54,035 nt of DNA from Arthrobacter silvisoli (GTDB taxonomy: Bacteria; Actinomycetota; Actinomycetes; Actinomycetales; Micrococcaceae), in the NCBI RefSeq assembly GCF_003369445.1, contig NZ_QRCU01000074.1:1-54035 (forward strand). The letters run 5' to 3'. The notes beneath the pieces are model-generated. The model made no database searches. It saw only the letters and a list, made by a program, of their open reading frames with translations, and was not told where the DNA came from. How positions within the stretch are numbered: the stretch's first letter is position 1; each line of letters starts with the position of its first letter. The position numbers and the translations under genes are program-made. Shown here piece by piece: positions 14,130 through 23,221 of this stretch.

Positions 14130-15582
14130 CCCCAGGAACCCGCCGCCTCGGTACGCCACTCAGAGGAACCCGGACCGCAAGACTCTTGGCGGAGCCGTCT
14201 GCAAGGTCATGACCGCCCTGGGCAACGACCCGATGCCGTGGCAGCGGGATGCCCTGGCCGTCGCATGCGAGATCGACCCCGCGACGGGCGGCTTCTACTA
14301 CGACACCGTCATCATCGTGGTGCTCCGACGTGCCGGCAAAACAACCATCTCCCGCGGCAAGACCAAGCACCGCGCCCTGACCACCCAAGATGCCGTCATG
14401 GTGTACACGGCGCAGAACCGCATCAAGGCGCTGTCTCGCCTGCGGAAGGACTTCTACAAACCGTTCCAGCGCTCGCCGTTCGCCGGGGCCATGGCAAAGC
14501 CACGGTGGCGCGGGGGCGAGGAAGCGCTGCAGTGGAAGAACGGCGCCGAGCTGGCGATCGACGCCGTAGGGAAAAACTCCGGCCATGGTGAGACGCTGCA
14601 CGAGGGACACATCGACGAGGCGTATGCACACGTCGATTCGACCCTCGAAGGCGGCCTCGCCCCAGCGCTAATGACCGTGGTCGGATCGCAGCTGTGGATC
14701 CTCTCGGCGGCCGGCACCAGTAACTCGACCTACCTCAAGGGGAAAGTCGATCTTGGCCGGGCCCTGGTCGAATCCAAGCTCCAGTCCCGCACCTGCTACA
14801 TCGAATACAGCGCGGACCCGAACGCGGACCCGGACGACCCCGAGACCTTACACAACACCCACCCCGCGGTGGGCCACACCCTGGACGCAGACAGAATCAT
14901 GGGTCAGCGCGTCGCCAAGGATGAGGACTCGCTGCGGGAATGGGAACGTGCCTGGTACGGGTGGTGGCCGGTAGCGAAGGCCCCGCCCCGAGTGATCCCC
15001 ACGGCGGGGTGGGAGTCGAACTACGTCGATGGCGAAGAGCCAGAGACATGGACCGGGACACCGTTCTGGGCGATCGACACTTCGCCGGATCGGGACTACA
15101 CGTCCATCGCAATGGCGGCCAAGTCCACGGACCCCAAGGCCCGCTGCTATGTGGAGCTGTACGACACCTTGCTGGGGACAGCCGGGGTTGTCGATCAGAT
15201 GGTCAAGCTCCGCAGCGACTTCGGCGGGAACATCATCGCCATGGACGGGAACGGCGCAGCGAAGTCATTGAAGAAGGACCTCGAGGACAAAGACTTCGAG
15301 GTGGTCCTGGTCTCCGGGCCGAGCCGCGTGGACGCCTGCGGCGGCTTCTACGACGACGCGCTCATCGGCGCGCTCCGGTTCGAAAACGACCCCGAACTCA
15401 ACAAGTCCATGGGCAACGCCGTCAAGCAGTCCGTCGGCGGCGCCGCATACATCTGGGGAAGAGGCCGATCCCTCGGGGACATCTCCGGATTCTACGGCGT
15501 GACCTTCGCGCGATGGCTATTCCACGAGAAGGCCGCGGAAACCTACGACCCGCTAGACACCATCTTGGGAGGACGCCAATGA
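14122..15582 (+). CDS. terL: terminase large subunit
   Basis: This 486-aa protein has an N-terminal packaging ATPase with a Walker A variant RRAGKTT (69-75) and a Walker B acidic pair (HIDEAY, D165-E166). The C-terminal RNase H-like nuclease shows D319 (FWAIDTS), D375 (IIAMDGNG) and D411/D412 (FYDDALIG). It pumps DNA into the procapsid and cuts the concatemer. It overlaps TerS at the start and a small membrane protein gene at the end (ATGA). Confidence 0.95.
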   Translation: MTSPRNPPPRYATQRNPDRKTLGGAVCKVMTALGNDPMPWQRDALAVACEIDPATGGFYYDTVIIVVLRRAGKTTISRGKTKHRALTTQDAVMVYTAQNRIKALSRLRKDFYKPFQRSPFAGAMAKPRWRGGEEALQWKNGAELAIDAVGKNSGHGETLHEGHIDEAYAHVDSTLEGGLAPALMTVVGSQLWILSAAGTSNSTYLKGKVDLGRALVESKLQSRTCYIEYSADPNADPDDPETLHNTHPAVGHTLDADRIMGQRVAKDEDSLREWERAWYGWWPVAKAPPRVIPTAGWESNYVDGEEPETWTGTPFWAIDTSPDRDYTSIAMAAKSTDPKARCYVELYDTLLGTAGVVDQMVKLRSDFGGNIIAMDGNGAAKSLKKDLEDKDFEVVLVSGPSRVDACGGFYDDALIGALRFENDPELNKSMGNAVKQSVGGAAYIWGRGRSLGDISGFYGVTFARWLFHEKAAETYDPLDTILGGRQ

Positions 15583-15752
15583 ACCTGACGACGATCCTTG
15601 ACCTGCTCGGCGCGCTGCTGCTCATTGTCGCGCTCGGTCTGGCCGTCGCCGCCTGGTCCGTGCCGGCCGCGCTCGCAGCCACCGGCGCGGCCCTGCTGTT
15701 CCTGTCATGGCTGGCAGACAAGCTGAACAAGAGTAAGGGGGGCAGCACGTGA
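15579..15752 (+). CDS. small membrane protein between terminase and portal (57 aa)
   Basis: Two hydrophobic stretches (about 5-26 and 29-47) separated by a Trp-Ser-Val-Pro turn make a membrane hairpin with a Lys-rich tail. It is coupled to TerL (ATGA) and to the portal gene (GTGA). Function unknown. Confidence 0.55.
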   Translation: MNLTTILDLLGALLLIVALGLAVAAWSVPAALAATGAALLFLSWLADKLNKSKGGST

Positions 15753-16906
15753 GCCTGTTCCGCCCCTCTCCCGAGCGCCGTTCCTGGGACTCCGCGTTCA
15801 GCAGCTTCGGTGTCGGCGGCGGCACGGTCCTAGGGAACTCCATGAAGTCGGCGCTGCGGCTCATCCCGCTGTACTCAGCCACGGGCCAGATCGCTGACTC
15901 GCTGTCCATCATGCCCGTAGCGGCCTACGAGACCAGCGGCGGCAGCAAGCAGAAGCTGGCGACACAGCCACAGCTGGTCTGGTCCCCGCACATCAACCCG
16001 GTCTTCACCCGCGTGGAATGGCTGCACCAGTTCGCCACCTGTTACCTGCTGCGCGGCAACGCCTACGGTCTCATCGTGGCGATCGACGAGACCGGCACAC
16101 CGAGCAAGATCCAATGGCTGCACCCGGACGCGGTGACCGTCGATGAACAGTCAGCGGTCCCGAAGTACTACTACAACGGGAAGCTGCTCGACCTGGCCAC
16201 CGTCGTGCACGTCCCCTGGTACCCAGCACCCGGCAGCATCGTCGGGCTCTCGCCCATCGGGCAATTCAGGATGCAGCTCGAAACCGGGTACGCCGCGGCG
16301 AAGTACGGCAACGACTGGTTCCGGCACGGCTCGATGCCATCCGGGCATCTCAAATACGGCAAGGGCCCGCTGGACCAAACAGCATCGGCGCGCACGAAAG
16401 CCCAGTTCAAGGAAGCTGTAGCGGGCAATGACATCTTCGTGTCTGGCAACGATTGGGAATGGACAGCGCTCTCGGTCAAGCCTGAGGAAGCCCAGTTCCT
16501 GCAGACGATCAAGGCCACGGCAAACGACATTGCCGCGATCTACCGGGTGGATCCCGAAGACATCGGCGGCCAGTCCGGGAACTCGCTGACGTACTCGACC
16601 TTGGAAATGAACCAGATCAAGTACCAGACCCGGGCGCTGCAGCCGATCTTCACGAAGCTCGAGCACCACCTCACTCGACTCCTGCCCAATTTCCAGTACA
16701 TCAAGTTCAACCCGGACGCCATAGTCCGAACGGACCTCAAGACTCGCATGGAGGCTCACGAGATCGCCCTGCGGACCGGCATGGAAACCCAGGACGAAGG
16801 ACGCGAGACCGAAGACAAGCGGCCTCTCACACCGCAGCAGAAAGCCGAATGGCTGACCAACTACGGCAACAAACCCACCCCAAGCAAGAACGGAGGCGCA
16901 GCCTGA
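15749..16906 (+). CDS. HK97-type portal protein
   Basis: This 385-aa protein has typical HK97 portal features: SLSIMPVAAYE near the start, the LLRGNAYGLIV and PDAVTVDEQ segments, HVPWYPAPGSIVGLSPI, and the C-terminal IYRVDPEDIGG...YSTLEMNQIKYQTRALQPIFTKLE. It forms the dodecameric DNA channel at one capsid vertex. GTG start at 15749; the stop overlaps the protease ATG (TGATG). Confidence 0.95.
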   Translation: MSLFRPSPERRSWDSAFSSFGVGGGTVLGNSMKSALRLIPLYSATGQIADSLSIMPVAAYETSGGSKQKLATQPQLVWSPHINPVFTRVEWLHQFATCYLLRGNAYGLIVAIDETGTPSKIQWLHPDAVTVDEQSAVPKYYYNGKLLDLATVVHVPWYPAPGSIVGLSPIGQFRMQLETGYAAAKYGNDWFRHGSMPSGHLKYGKGPLDQTASARTKAQFKEAVAGNDIFVSGNDWEWTALSVKPEEAQFLQTIKATANDIAAIYRVDPEDIGGQSGNSLTYSTLEMNQIKYQTRALQPIFTKLEHHLTRLLPNFQYIKFNPDAIVRTDLKTRMEAHEIALRTGMETQDEGRETEDKRPLTPQQKAEWLTNYGNKPTPSKNGGAA

Positions 16907-17589
16907 TGCGCGAACTCGAACAGCGGCACATCTCCCGCCCGGTAGAGTTCCGGGCCACTGACAGCGGCCTGGGAGTTCTGACCGGCTACGCCGCCGTCTT
17001 CAACCGCTACTCCCAGAACCTCGGCGGATTCGTCGAGCAGGTGGACCCCGCGGCTTTCACCAAGTCCCTGTCCGACGGCGTCCCCGTGGTAGCCCGGTTC
17101 AACCACGAGGACAACCTGCTACTGGGAACCACCGAAGGCGGGACCCTTGCCCTCGAAGTGGACGGCACCGGCCTGCGCTATGAAGTGCAGCTACCGGACA
17201 CCAGCGCCGGCCGGGACGTCCGGGCGCTCGCCGAGCGCGGCGACCTCCGCTATTCCTCCTTCGCGTTCCGCACTCTGGCCGACGACTGGGGCTACACCCC
17301 TGAGGGTTTCCCGCTGCGGACCCTCCTCGGCGTGCAGCTGGTCGACGTCGCCCCGGTGACAAACCCCGCGTACCGGGATACCACCACCGGCCTGCGCTCG
17401 CTGGCCGACCACTTCCACCTCGGTATCGACCTAGTCAAGGCCGCCGCCGAGAAGGACGAGCTGCGCAAGCTGCTCGACTCGCAAGACCCCGGAGCCCACG
17501 GCGACGGCAACCCGGAAGAGCAGCGGCAGGTAGACAACCACCGCTCGATTCCGAACCTGAGGAAGCGGCTCGACCTTCTGAGCCTCTAG
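16906..17589 (+). CDS. HK97-type prohead maturation protease
   Basis: This 227-aa protein belongs to the S78 prohead protease family: the probable catalytic His is H67 (ARFNHEDNLLLG) and the Ser S118 (RYSSFAFRT). It would cleave the capsid delta domain during maturation. The start overlaps the portal stop by one base. The last 20 residues are encoded by a sequence containing one copy of a 17-bp repeat that recurs in frame after the stop. Confidence 0.9.
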   Translation: MRELEQRHISRPVEFRATDSGLGVLTGYAAVFNRYSQNLGGFVEQVDPAAFTKSLSDGVPVVARFNHEDNLLLGTTEGGTLALEVDGTGLRYEVQLPDTSAGRDVRALAERGDLRYSSFAFRTLADDWGYTPEGFPLRTLLGVQLVDVAPVTNPAYRDTTTGLRSLADHFHLGIDLVKAAAEKDELRKLLDSQDPGAHGDGNPEEQRQVDNHRSIPNLRKRLDLLSL

Positions 17590-17617
17590 CACCACCGTGG
17601 GCAGGTAGACAACCACC
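17526..17617. repeat. 17-bp direct repeat around the protease stop
   Basis: GCAGGTAGACAACCACC occurs at 17526-17542 inside the protease gene and at 17601-17617 after its stop. The period is 75 bases, exactly 25 codons. Confidence 0.75.
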
Positions 17618-17637
17618 CGCACTTTCCCATACCCACC

Positions 17638-17661
17638 AAGGCCCGGCACCAGCTGGGCCTT
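17638..17661 (+). terminator. hairpin upstream of the capsid gene
   Basis: AAGGCCC (17638-17644) pairs with GGGCCTT (17655-17661) around a 10-base loop, just before the capsid ribosome binding site. The downstream sequence has few Ts, so it is more likely an mRNA-processing or attenuating hairpin than a full terminator. Confidence 0.4.
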
Positions 17662-17686
17662 CGCCATTTCCAAGGAGGAAAGCGCG

Positions 17687-18922
17687 ATGACCATCGCAAT
17701 GGCACAGCTGCTGATCGAGCAGCGCAAGAACCTTGAATCCCAGGCCCGCGAGATTCTCGAAAAGGCCGAGGGCGAGAAGCGCGAACTGAGCGCCGAAGAG
17801 AACGTGAAGTTCGACAAGATCAGCGCGGACATGACCGCACTGCGCGCCCAGTCGGACAAGATCGTCCAGTTCGAGACCGAATCCCGCGCAGCGGAGGAAA
17901 CTCTGCGACTGGCCGGCCACAAGAACGTGGAGCAGCGCGGCGGCGAAGACAACCGTGACGCGGTCAACCTCCGCAAGCTACTGAAGGGCGAGGTCCGCGA
18001 AGCCGACTTCGTCAGCACCGACGACGAGTTCCGCGCGATCTCCGAACGCTCGCTCTCCAAGGGCACGGCAACGGCCGGTGGCAACACCGTCCCCACCACC
18101 TTCGTTGGGAAGCTGCTCGAACACATGATCGAGACCGCTTCCCTGCTTGAGGCCGGCGCGACGATCATCACCACCACCAAGGGCGAGAACATGGAATGGC
18201 CGGTCACGACCAGCCACGGCACCGCCGCCCAGGTCTCGGAAGGCCAGGCGATCCCGGCCGCTGATCCGGCGTTCGGCAAGCGGACTCTTGGCAGCTACAA
18301 GTTCGGTGACCTGATCGAGGTCCCGCGAGAGCTCGCTGACGACACCGGCGTGGATCTGGAAAGCTACCTTGCCCGTATGGCCGGCCGAGCCGTCGGAAAC
18401 GCCCTCGGGCAGAAGCTGATCGTCGGTACCGGCACGGCCGAGCCCGCGGGCCTCTTCAACTCCACCACGCTCGGCGTGACCTCCGGTACGGGCGTCGTCG
18501 GCGCTCCGACGTTCGACAACCTGATCGACCTGTTCTACAGCGTCATCGGTCCTTACCGGAAGTCGCCGTCTGCGTCCTGGCTCATCAAGGACGGCACCGC
18601 CGGATCGATCCGCAAGCTCAAGGACACTTCGGGCCGGTACCTGTGGGAGTCCTCCACGGTCGCCGGTCAGCCGGACCTCATCCTGTCCAAGCCGGTGCAG
18701 ACGGACCCGTACGTCGCCGCCACCGGCCTGAACAACAAGTCCGTGGCCTTCGGCGACCTCTCCGCGTACATCGTGCGCCTGGTCAACGGTGTGCGGTTCG
18801 AGCGCAGCGACGAATACGGCTTCAACAAGGACGTCATCACCTTCCGCGCCATCCTGCGCGGCGACGGCCTGCTGGCCGACCAGACCGGCGCTGTGAAGCA
18901 CTTCGTGGGCGCCGCTTCCTGA
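17687..18922 (+). CDS. HK97-fold major capsid protein
   Basis: This 411-aa protein has an N-terminal coiled-coil scaffolding (delta) domain (about 5-75), expected to be removed by the protease. The HK97-fold shell domain follows, seen in TTFVGKLLEHMIETASLLEAGATI, GENMEWPVTT and YKFGDLIEVPRELADD. ATG follows GGAGGAAAG. A strong hairpin after the stop sets off this highly expressed gene. Confidence 0.95.
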   Translation: MTIAMAQLLIEQRKNLESQAREILEKAEGEKRELSAEENVKFDKISADMTALRAQSDKIVQFETESRAAEETLRLAGHKNVEQRGGEDNRDAVNLRKLLKGEVREADFVSTDDEFRAISERSLSKGTATAGGNTVPTTFVGKLLEHMIETASLLEAGATIITTTKGENMEWPVTTSHGTAAQVSEGQAIPAADPAFGKRTLGSYKFGDLIEVPRELADDTGVDLESYLARMAGRAVGNALGQKLIVGTGTAEPAGLFNSTTLGVTSGTGVVGAPTFDNLIDLFYSVIGPYRKSPSASWLIKDGTAGSIRKLKDTSGRYLWESSTVAGQPDLILSKPVQTDPYVAATGLNNKSVAFGDLSAYIVRLVNGVRFERSDEYGFNKDVITFRAILRGDGLLADQTGAVKHFVGAAS

Positions 18923-18938
18923 TCCTCTGATCAGCCAC

Positions 18939-18973
18939 GTGGTGGCGCGCCAAACCCCCTGGCGCGCCACCAC
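18939..18973 (+). terminator. strong hairpin after the capsid gene
   Basis: A perfect 14-bp stem (18939-18952 with 18960-18973) with a 7-base A/C loop follows the capsid stop. It lacks a T-tract, so it may protect the capsid mRNA 3' end or reduce transcription into the tail genes rather than stop it fully. Confidence 0.65.
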
Positions 18974-19009
18974 CCATACCACCCAGCCACACCAAAAGGA
19001 GGCCCCCGA

Positions 19010-19423
19010 ATGGCACCCCGTACCAAGGCCGCAGACGTCGAAACGACCACCGTCCCGCCAGCAGAAACCGGCACTGTACCGCCAGCGGAAACCACGGCTC
19101 CCGAGTCCGCAGAGACCCGCCAGGAGTCCGCGCCCGATCCGGCCGCCCCGGAGTCCGAACCGGACGCCGCGGAGGTCGCGGAGCCGCTGCGGACAGTCCG
19201 CATGCGCGCAAAGATCTCCGGCACCCGTAACGGCGTCGACTGGCCCGAGAAGGGCGAACTCATCGAGCTCCCCGCCGACGAGGCCCAGACCCTCATCAAC
19301 CACGGCCAAGCCGAGGACACCGAGACCGAGACCGCGGAAACCCCGGTGGCCGAGGCCCTCACCGCCACCGCCGGCCGCCGCTCCATCAAGGCCAGCCTGG
19401 ATAAGGGCGCCGGAGAGAACTAG
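19010..19423 (+). CDS. hypothetical structural-region protein (137 aa)
   Basis: The first 60 residues are Pro/Glu/Thr-rich and disordered. A small domain (RTVRMRAKISGTRNGVDWPEKGELIELPADEAQTLINHGQAE, given here by its span 61-103) resembles the short beta domain often found in proteins encoded just after phage capsids. A head-decoration or connector role is possible but unproven. ATG follows AAGGAGG. Confidence 0.6.
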   Translation: MAPRTKAADVETTTVPPAETGTVPPAETTAPESAETRQESAPDPAAPESEPDAAEVAEPLRTVRMRAKISGTRNGVDWPEKGELIELPADEAQTLINHGQAEDTETETAETPVAEALTATAGRRSIKASLDKGAGEN

Positions 19424-20217
19424 TGACCACCATCGACCTCGGCGCCAAGGCAACTGTCCGATGGCCCACCGCCCCGGCACAGGGCCCGTACGCGCTCGCG
19501 GTCACCCGCCCGGACGGGCAGCTGGTAGCCCCGGCCCCGGACGTCACCGGGACAGGGGCCACCACGGCGGCCGCATTCGTTCCGACCATGCCAGGGCGGC
19601 ACCTGCTCAGCTGGTCCAAGGACGGCGAGGCGGCATACACCGATGTCCTCGACGTCTGGCCGGCCGATCCCCGGTACCTGATCCCGCTCGACCAGGCGAA
19701 GAACGGGCTGAGCCTTCCGGCCAACGCGGACCCCGCGAAGTACGAAGACCTCCGCCTGTTCATTGCTGCGGCAACACCGGTGATCGAAGACATCACCGGC
19801 CCGCTGCTCGCGGCGACAAAGAGCTTCATCGGGTGGGGCGGCGGGTCCTCAGTCGTCCTGCCCTACCTGCCGAACGCCGTGCTGAGCGTGAGCGTGGATG
19901 GGCAGCCCGTGGCCGAGTACTTCCCGGACCCCATGACCGGCATCGTCTACGCGGGCACCCGGAAGGCGCTTAGCTACTTCCCTCGCGGTGAGCTCGTCGT
20001 CGCCTACACCATCGGCGACGCAGAGATCCCGCCGAACGTGAAGCTGGCCGCTCGCGAGCTGGTCCGGCACTGGTGGCAGATCGGCATGCAGGGCAACGGC
20101 GGCGGCACCCGCGGCAGCGCCCCCGAAGCCGATGCCTTCACGCCGTCGGGCTTCGCGGTACCGCGCCGCGTGATGGAGCTCTGCCAGGCCAACGAGAAGA
20201 TCGGCGGCTTCGCCTGA
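19423..20217 (+). CDS. head-tail connector (adaptor) protein
   Basis: This 264-aa protein pairs an N-terminal beta domain (about 1-75) with a helical connector domain. The second part (DLRLFIAAATPVIEDITG, then VKLAARELVRHWW) is typical of gp6/gp15-type adaptors that sit under the portal. GTG start at 19423, overlapping the previous stop by one base; its own stop overlaps the next ATG (TGATG). Confidence 0.8.
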   Translation: MTTIDLGAKATVRWPTAPAQGPYALAVTRPDGQLVAPAPDVTGTGATTAAAFVPTMPGRHLLSWSKDGEAAYTDVLDVWPADPRYLIPLDQAKNGLSLPANADPAKYEDLRLFIAAATPVIEDITGPLLAATKSFIGWGGGSSVVLPYLPNAVLSVSVDGQPVAEYFPDPMTGIVYAGTRKALSYFPRGELVVAYTIGDAEIPPNVKLAARELVRHWWQIGMQGNGGGTRGSAPEADAFTPSGFAVPRRVMELCQANEKIGGFA

Positions 20218-20693
20218 TGGACCTGAACCAAGCCACTCTGGCGCTCGCGTTCAAGAAGGCCTTCTACGAAGCGATCAAACAGTTGATGGCCGACGATCCG
20301 GCGACACCGCATGTGTACGTGGTGTTCGGGACGCCGGCGAGCTACGAGCCGGACGACATCGTCAGCTTCGGCAGGGTCACCAGCGGCCAGGCCGTTGCGA
20401 CGCTCACCACGAATCGAAGCCGTGAGGAAACCCTCACGGTCGAAGTCCGGATCTCTTGCTTCGTCGGCGGCGCCGAGGAAGCGGAGATTGCTGCTTCCGA
20501 GCGCTGTTACGAGCTGCTCCGCATGATCGAACGCCATGTCCGCATGACCGACACCACGGTCGGCGGCACGGTCAGGACTTGCTTCCTGACTTCCCACGAG
20601 TCCGACGGCGAGACCCCCGAGGAATTACTCGAGCAGGGCCGCGTCATCGACGTCACCGCAACCTTCACCGCCGCCGCGCGGGTACGGGCCTAG
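20217..20693 (+). CDS. head-tail joining / tail terminator-like protein
   Basis: This 158-aa protein lies between the connector and major tail genes, where tail terminators usually are. It has an alternating beta pattern (TLTVEVRISCFVGG, VIDVTATFTAAAR) like gpU-fold proteins. The assignment rests on position, size and fold pattern. Confidence 0.6.
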   Translation: MDLNQATLALAFKKAFYEAIKQLMADDPATPHVYVVFGTPASYEPDDIVSFGRVTSGQAVATLTTNRSREETLTVEVRISCFVGGAEEAEIAASERCYELLRMIERHVRMTDTTVGGTVRTCFLTSHESDGETPEELLEQGRVIDVTATFTAAARVRA

Positions 20694-20701
20694 GAGGGCC
20701 A

Positions 20702-20977
20702 ATGAAGCTCAAGAACATCTCGCCCCTCGGCGCCCTGGACGTGCCCCTGCTGCACGCGATCGTGGAGGCCGACGAGGTCATCGACGTCACCCCGGAGCAG
20801 GCGCACACGCTGCTGCAGCAGCCGGCGAACTTCGAACCGGCCGACAAGGCAGCGAAGACCGTGGCCGCCGATCTGGCGGCCGAACAAGACGAGGCCGGGG
20901 CGAGCACCCCGGACCCGGCAAACGAGGACGCCACGGACCCGGCCAGCGGCGCAGGGGAGGAAGGTGAGGGCCAGTGA
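20702..20977 (+). CDS. hypothetical tail-region protein (91 aa)
   Basis: Begins MKLKNISPLGALDVPLL, a short beta domain of the kind found in small head-tail proteins; the second half is acidic and disordered. GAGGG precedes the ATG. The stop overlaps the major tail protein start (GTGA). Confidence 0.6.
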   Translation: MKLKNISPLGALDVPLLHAIVEADEVIDVTPEQAHTLLQQPANFEPADKAAKTVAADLAAEQDEAGASTPDPANEDATDPASGAGEEGEGQ

Positions 20978-22002
20978 CTACCCAGCTTGATTGCTCGCTC
21001 GGCTTCAAGAAGGAAACCACCTACGGCACCGCCGTGACTGTTGACCGCTTCGCCGAGTTCACCGAGGAATCCCTCGCATGGAATCCGACGTTCGCCCAGG
21101 GCGCCGGCATGCGTGTTGGCTCCCGCGTGGCGCGCTCGAAGCGCCGCGTGCTGGCCAAGCAGTCGGCCGGCGGGGACTTCACCGTGGAGATGGTTCACAA
21201 GGGCCTCGGCCCCATCCTGGAAGCGCTCTTCGGTACTGCCACCTCGACGGCGGTCCCGGGCCAGGCCGGTGTCTTCCAGCAGCTCTTCACTCCGACGACC
21301 ACGGACCCGCTGCCGTCGTACACGATCCAGAAGGGCATCCCGACGATCGGCGGCGGCGCGGCCACGGCCATGACGTTCCTCGGCGCGGTGTGCTCGTCCG
21401 GCGAGTTCTCGGCCACCAACTCCGAGATCGTCAAGCTCAAGACCACGTGGGACGCCCGCGAGGTACAGCCCGGCATCGCCTACGCGGCGCCTTCCTACGT
21501 CGTCGCCCCGGAGCTGTTCCACTTCGCCCAGGGCGCGATCACCATCGGCGGTACCCAGACCGTGCCGACCACCACCGCGCTCGCCAGCGGCGGGACCGTG
21601 GCCGCGCAGGTCGAAGAGTTCACGGTGTCCTTCGACAACAAGATCGACGAAGGCGGCTTCAACCTCGGCGGGGGCGGTAAGCGCAGCCGCAAGCCCGTCG
21701 TCGGTCTCGCCGAGGTCAAGGGCAAGGTAACGGCGGAGTACTCCGACACGGTCCTGCGGGACGCCTACCTGAACCAGACCCCGCTGGCCCTCACCCTGAC
21801 CTTCACGTCGTCTCTGGTGATCGGCACCTCGGCGAACCCGGTCCTGCAGATCCACATCCCGGATCTGCGCCTGGAGGGCGAACTGCCCAAGGCCGGCGGC
21901 GGCTCGCCCGTGAAGCAGGAAATCGACTTCACGGTCCTCGATGGCCTGACGGCCGCCTCGCCGATCTACGTCGCCCTGGTCACCACCGACACCACCATCT
22001 GA
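20974..22002 (+). CDS. major tail (tube) protein
   Basis: This 342-aa protein is rich in beta and Thr/Gly, with FKKETTYGTAVTVDRFAEF near the start and VKGKVTAEYSDTVLRDAYL near residue 240. This is the pattern of siphovirus tail-tube subunits from actinophages. It sits before the tail chaperones and tape measure as expected. GTG start at 20974. Confidence 0.85.
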   Translation: MTTQLDCSLGFKKETTYGTAVTVDRFAEFTEESLAWNPTFAQGAGMRVGSRVARSKRRVLAKQSAGGDFTVEMVHKGLGPILEALFGTATSTAVPGQAGVFQQLFTPTTTDPLPSYTIQKGIPTIGGGAATAMTFLGAVCSSGEFSATNSEIVKLKTTWDAREVQPGIAYAAPSYVVAPELFHFAQGAITIGGTQTVPTTTALASGGTVAAQVEEFTVSFDNKIDEGGFNLGGGGKRSRKPVVGLAEVKGKVTAEYSDTVLRDAYLNQTPLALTLTFTSSLVIGTSANPVLQIHIPDLRLEGELPKAGGGSPVKQEIDFTVLDGLTAASPIYVALVTTDTTI

Positions 22003-22592
22003 TGGCCCGCGCCCCACACCAACGAGGGGGCGGCCCGGACCTGCCGGAGATCACGATCACCTCGCCGAATCTCCGGCAGGTCATGGCCGACGTCAAGGCC
22101 ATCTCACCGAAGCTGCTCCGGAACCTCCGCCGGGACCTCCGCGGCGTCGGCGACGACATCATCAACGACCAGAAAGCGATCCTGTCAGGCGCCCTCCCAG
22201 GCAACGCCAAACGGGCAGGCAAGCAGCTCCGCCGCATCAAGACCAAGCGCGGCAAGTCCTACCTTCGCGCCGTCAACGTCTACCAGGCCGAGACCGCCAA
22301 GCGCTCGCGGTCCACCGGGATGCGCAACCGGATCAAGTCCTCGCTGAAGACCCGAGTCGTGTCCGGGGCTACGCGCTCCGGGATCAGCATCCGCGCAGAC
22401 AAGAACGTGGGCGGCGTCATGGTCAAGGGCTGGAACAAGAAAGTCATTCGCCATCCGGTCTTCGGAAACCGGGAGAGCTGGGCTACCCAGTTCGGGCAGC
22501 CGTACTGGTGGGAACCCATCAAGGCCGGCCGGGTCAAGGCACAACAAAAAGCGCTCGCCGCGATCAGCGACGCGCTGGACGGAAAGGGATAA
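22002..22592 (+). CDS. HK97 gp10-like tail component
   Basis: A basic 196-aa protein ending with IRHPVFGNRESWATQFGQPYWW-type residues, the hallmark of HK97 gp10-like head-tail/minor tail proteins. It normally precedes the tail tube gene; here it follows it, overlapping by one base. Long basic helices fill residues 40-110. Confidence 0.7.
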   Translation: MARAPHQRGGGPDLPEITITSPNLRQVMADVKAISPKLLRNLRRDLRGVGDDIINDQKAILSGALPGNAKRAGKQLRRIKTKRGKSYLRAVNVYQAETAKRSRSTGMRNRIKSSLKTRVVSGATRSGISIRADKNVGGVMVKGWNKKVIRHPVFGNRESWATQFGQPYWWEPIKAGRVKAQQKALAAISDALDGKG

Positions 22593-22600
22593 CCCACCTC

Positions 22601-23032
22601 ATGAAGCTCATAGTCGCTGGGATCAAGTACCCGCTGCAGGAGGCGCTCCAGGGCGCGACGCTGCGGAACCTGTACGTGCTCAAGATGCAGACTGGCATCG
22701 TCCTGAAAACCATCCGGGACACCTTCAAGGGCATGGAAGCGGCCCGGCAGCAGGCCGAGAAAGAAGGCCGGGAAGTTGACCCGCTGGACTTCGTCGAGAA
22801 CGAGGAAGGGCTGCTGGCGCTGCAGGCCATGGTGTGGCTGTGCAAGAAGCACGCGGGGGAGTCCAGCCGCGACGGCGGCCCGCTCGGCGTGGGCGACGCC
22901 GCCGACTTCCCGATGTCGCAGATCGGTTTCGAGACCGAGGACGCAGAGGCCCCGAAGCCGGACCCTACGGAAGCCCGGACGGATTCCGATCCGGGCGCCG
23001 CGCTTCCAGCTCTGGAGCCTTCGAACACATAG
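22601..23032 (+). CDS. tail assembly chaperone (G-like)
   Basis: This 143-aa protein lies between the tail tube and tape-measure genes, the conserved place of the tail assembly chaperone. An N-terminal helical domain (NLYVLKMQTGIVLKTIRDTF) is followed by an acidic disordered tail. It is the unshifted product of the G/GT pair; the -1 frame stays open across its end. Confidence 0.75.
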   Translation: MKLIVAGIKYPLQEALQGATLRNLYVLKMQTGIVLKTIRDTFKGMEAARQQAEKEGREVDPLDFVENEEGLLALQAMVWLCKKHAGESSRDGGPLGVGDAADFPMSQIGFETEDAEAPKPDPTEARTDSDPGAALPALEPSNT

Positions 23033-23199
23033 ACGACATCGAAGCGTCGATCTTCCGCTGGATCCACATCGTGTCCCACGTCTGGCCGGGTATCACACCG
23101 CTGAACGTCTATGACCTCACGTACACGATGTGGATCAAGTTCGTCCTGAACGCGCAGGCATGGGAGAAAGCCCAGGCCGAGGCCCGCCAGAAGAAGTAA
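22601..23199 (+). CDS. tail assembly chaperone, frameshifted product (GT-like)
   Basis: The -1 frame overlapping the end of the G-like gene continues to 23199, encoding ASIFRWIHIVSHVWPGITPLNVYDLTYTMWIKFV-type residues with no start site of its own. This is the arrangement made by programmed -1 frameshifting in siphovirus tail chaperones. I could not find a perfect slippery heptamer; G-GGG-GAG at 22855-22861 and C-CCG-AAG at 22951-22957 are imperfect candidates. Confidence 0.65.
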
Positions 23200-23221
23200 C
23201 CACTAGGAAAGGCGGCGGGCA

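Noticed and set aside
17978..19480. 500-codon open frame on the minus strand across the capsid gene
   Set aside because: A shadow of high-GC coding DNA on the other strand; Gly/Arg-rich, with no ribosome binding site or homology pattern.
20665..22017. 450-codon open frame on the minus strand across the major tail gene
   Set aside because: Same reason: the plus strand has a clear tail protein gene.
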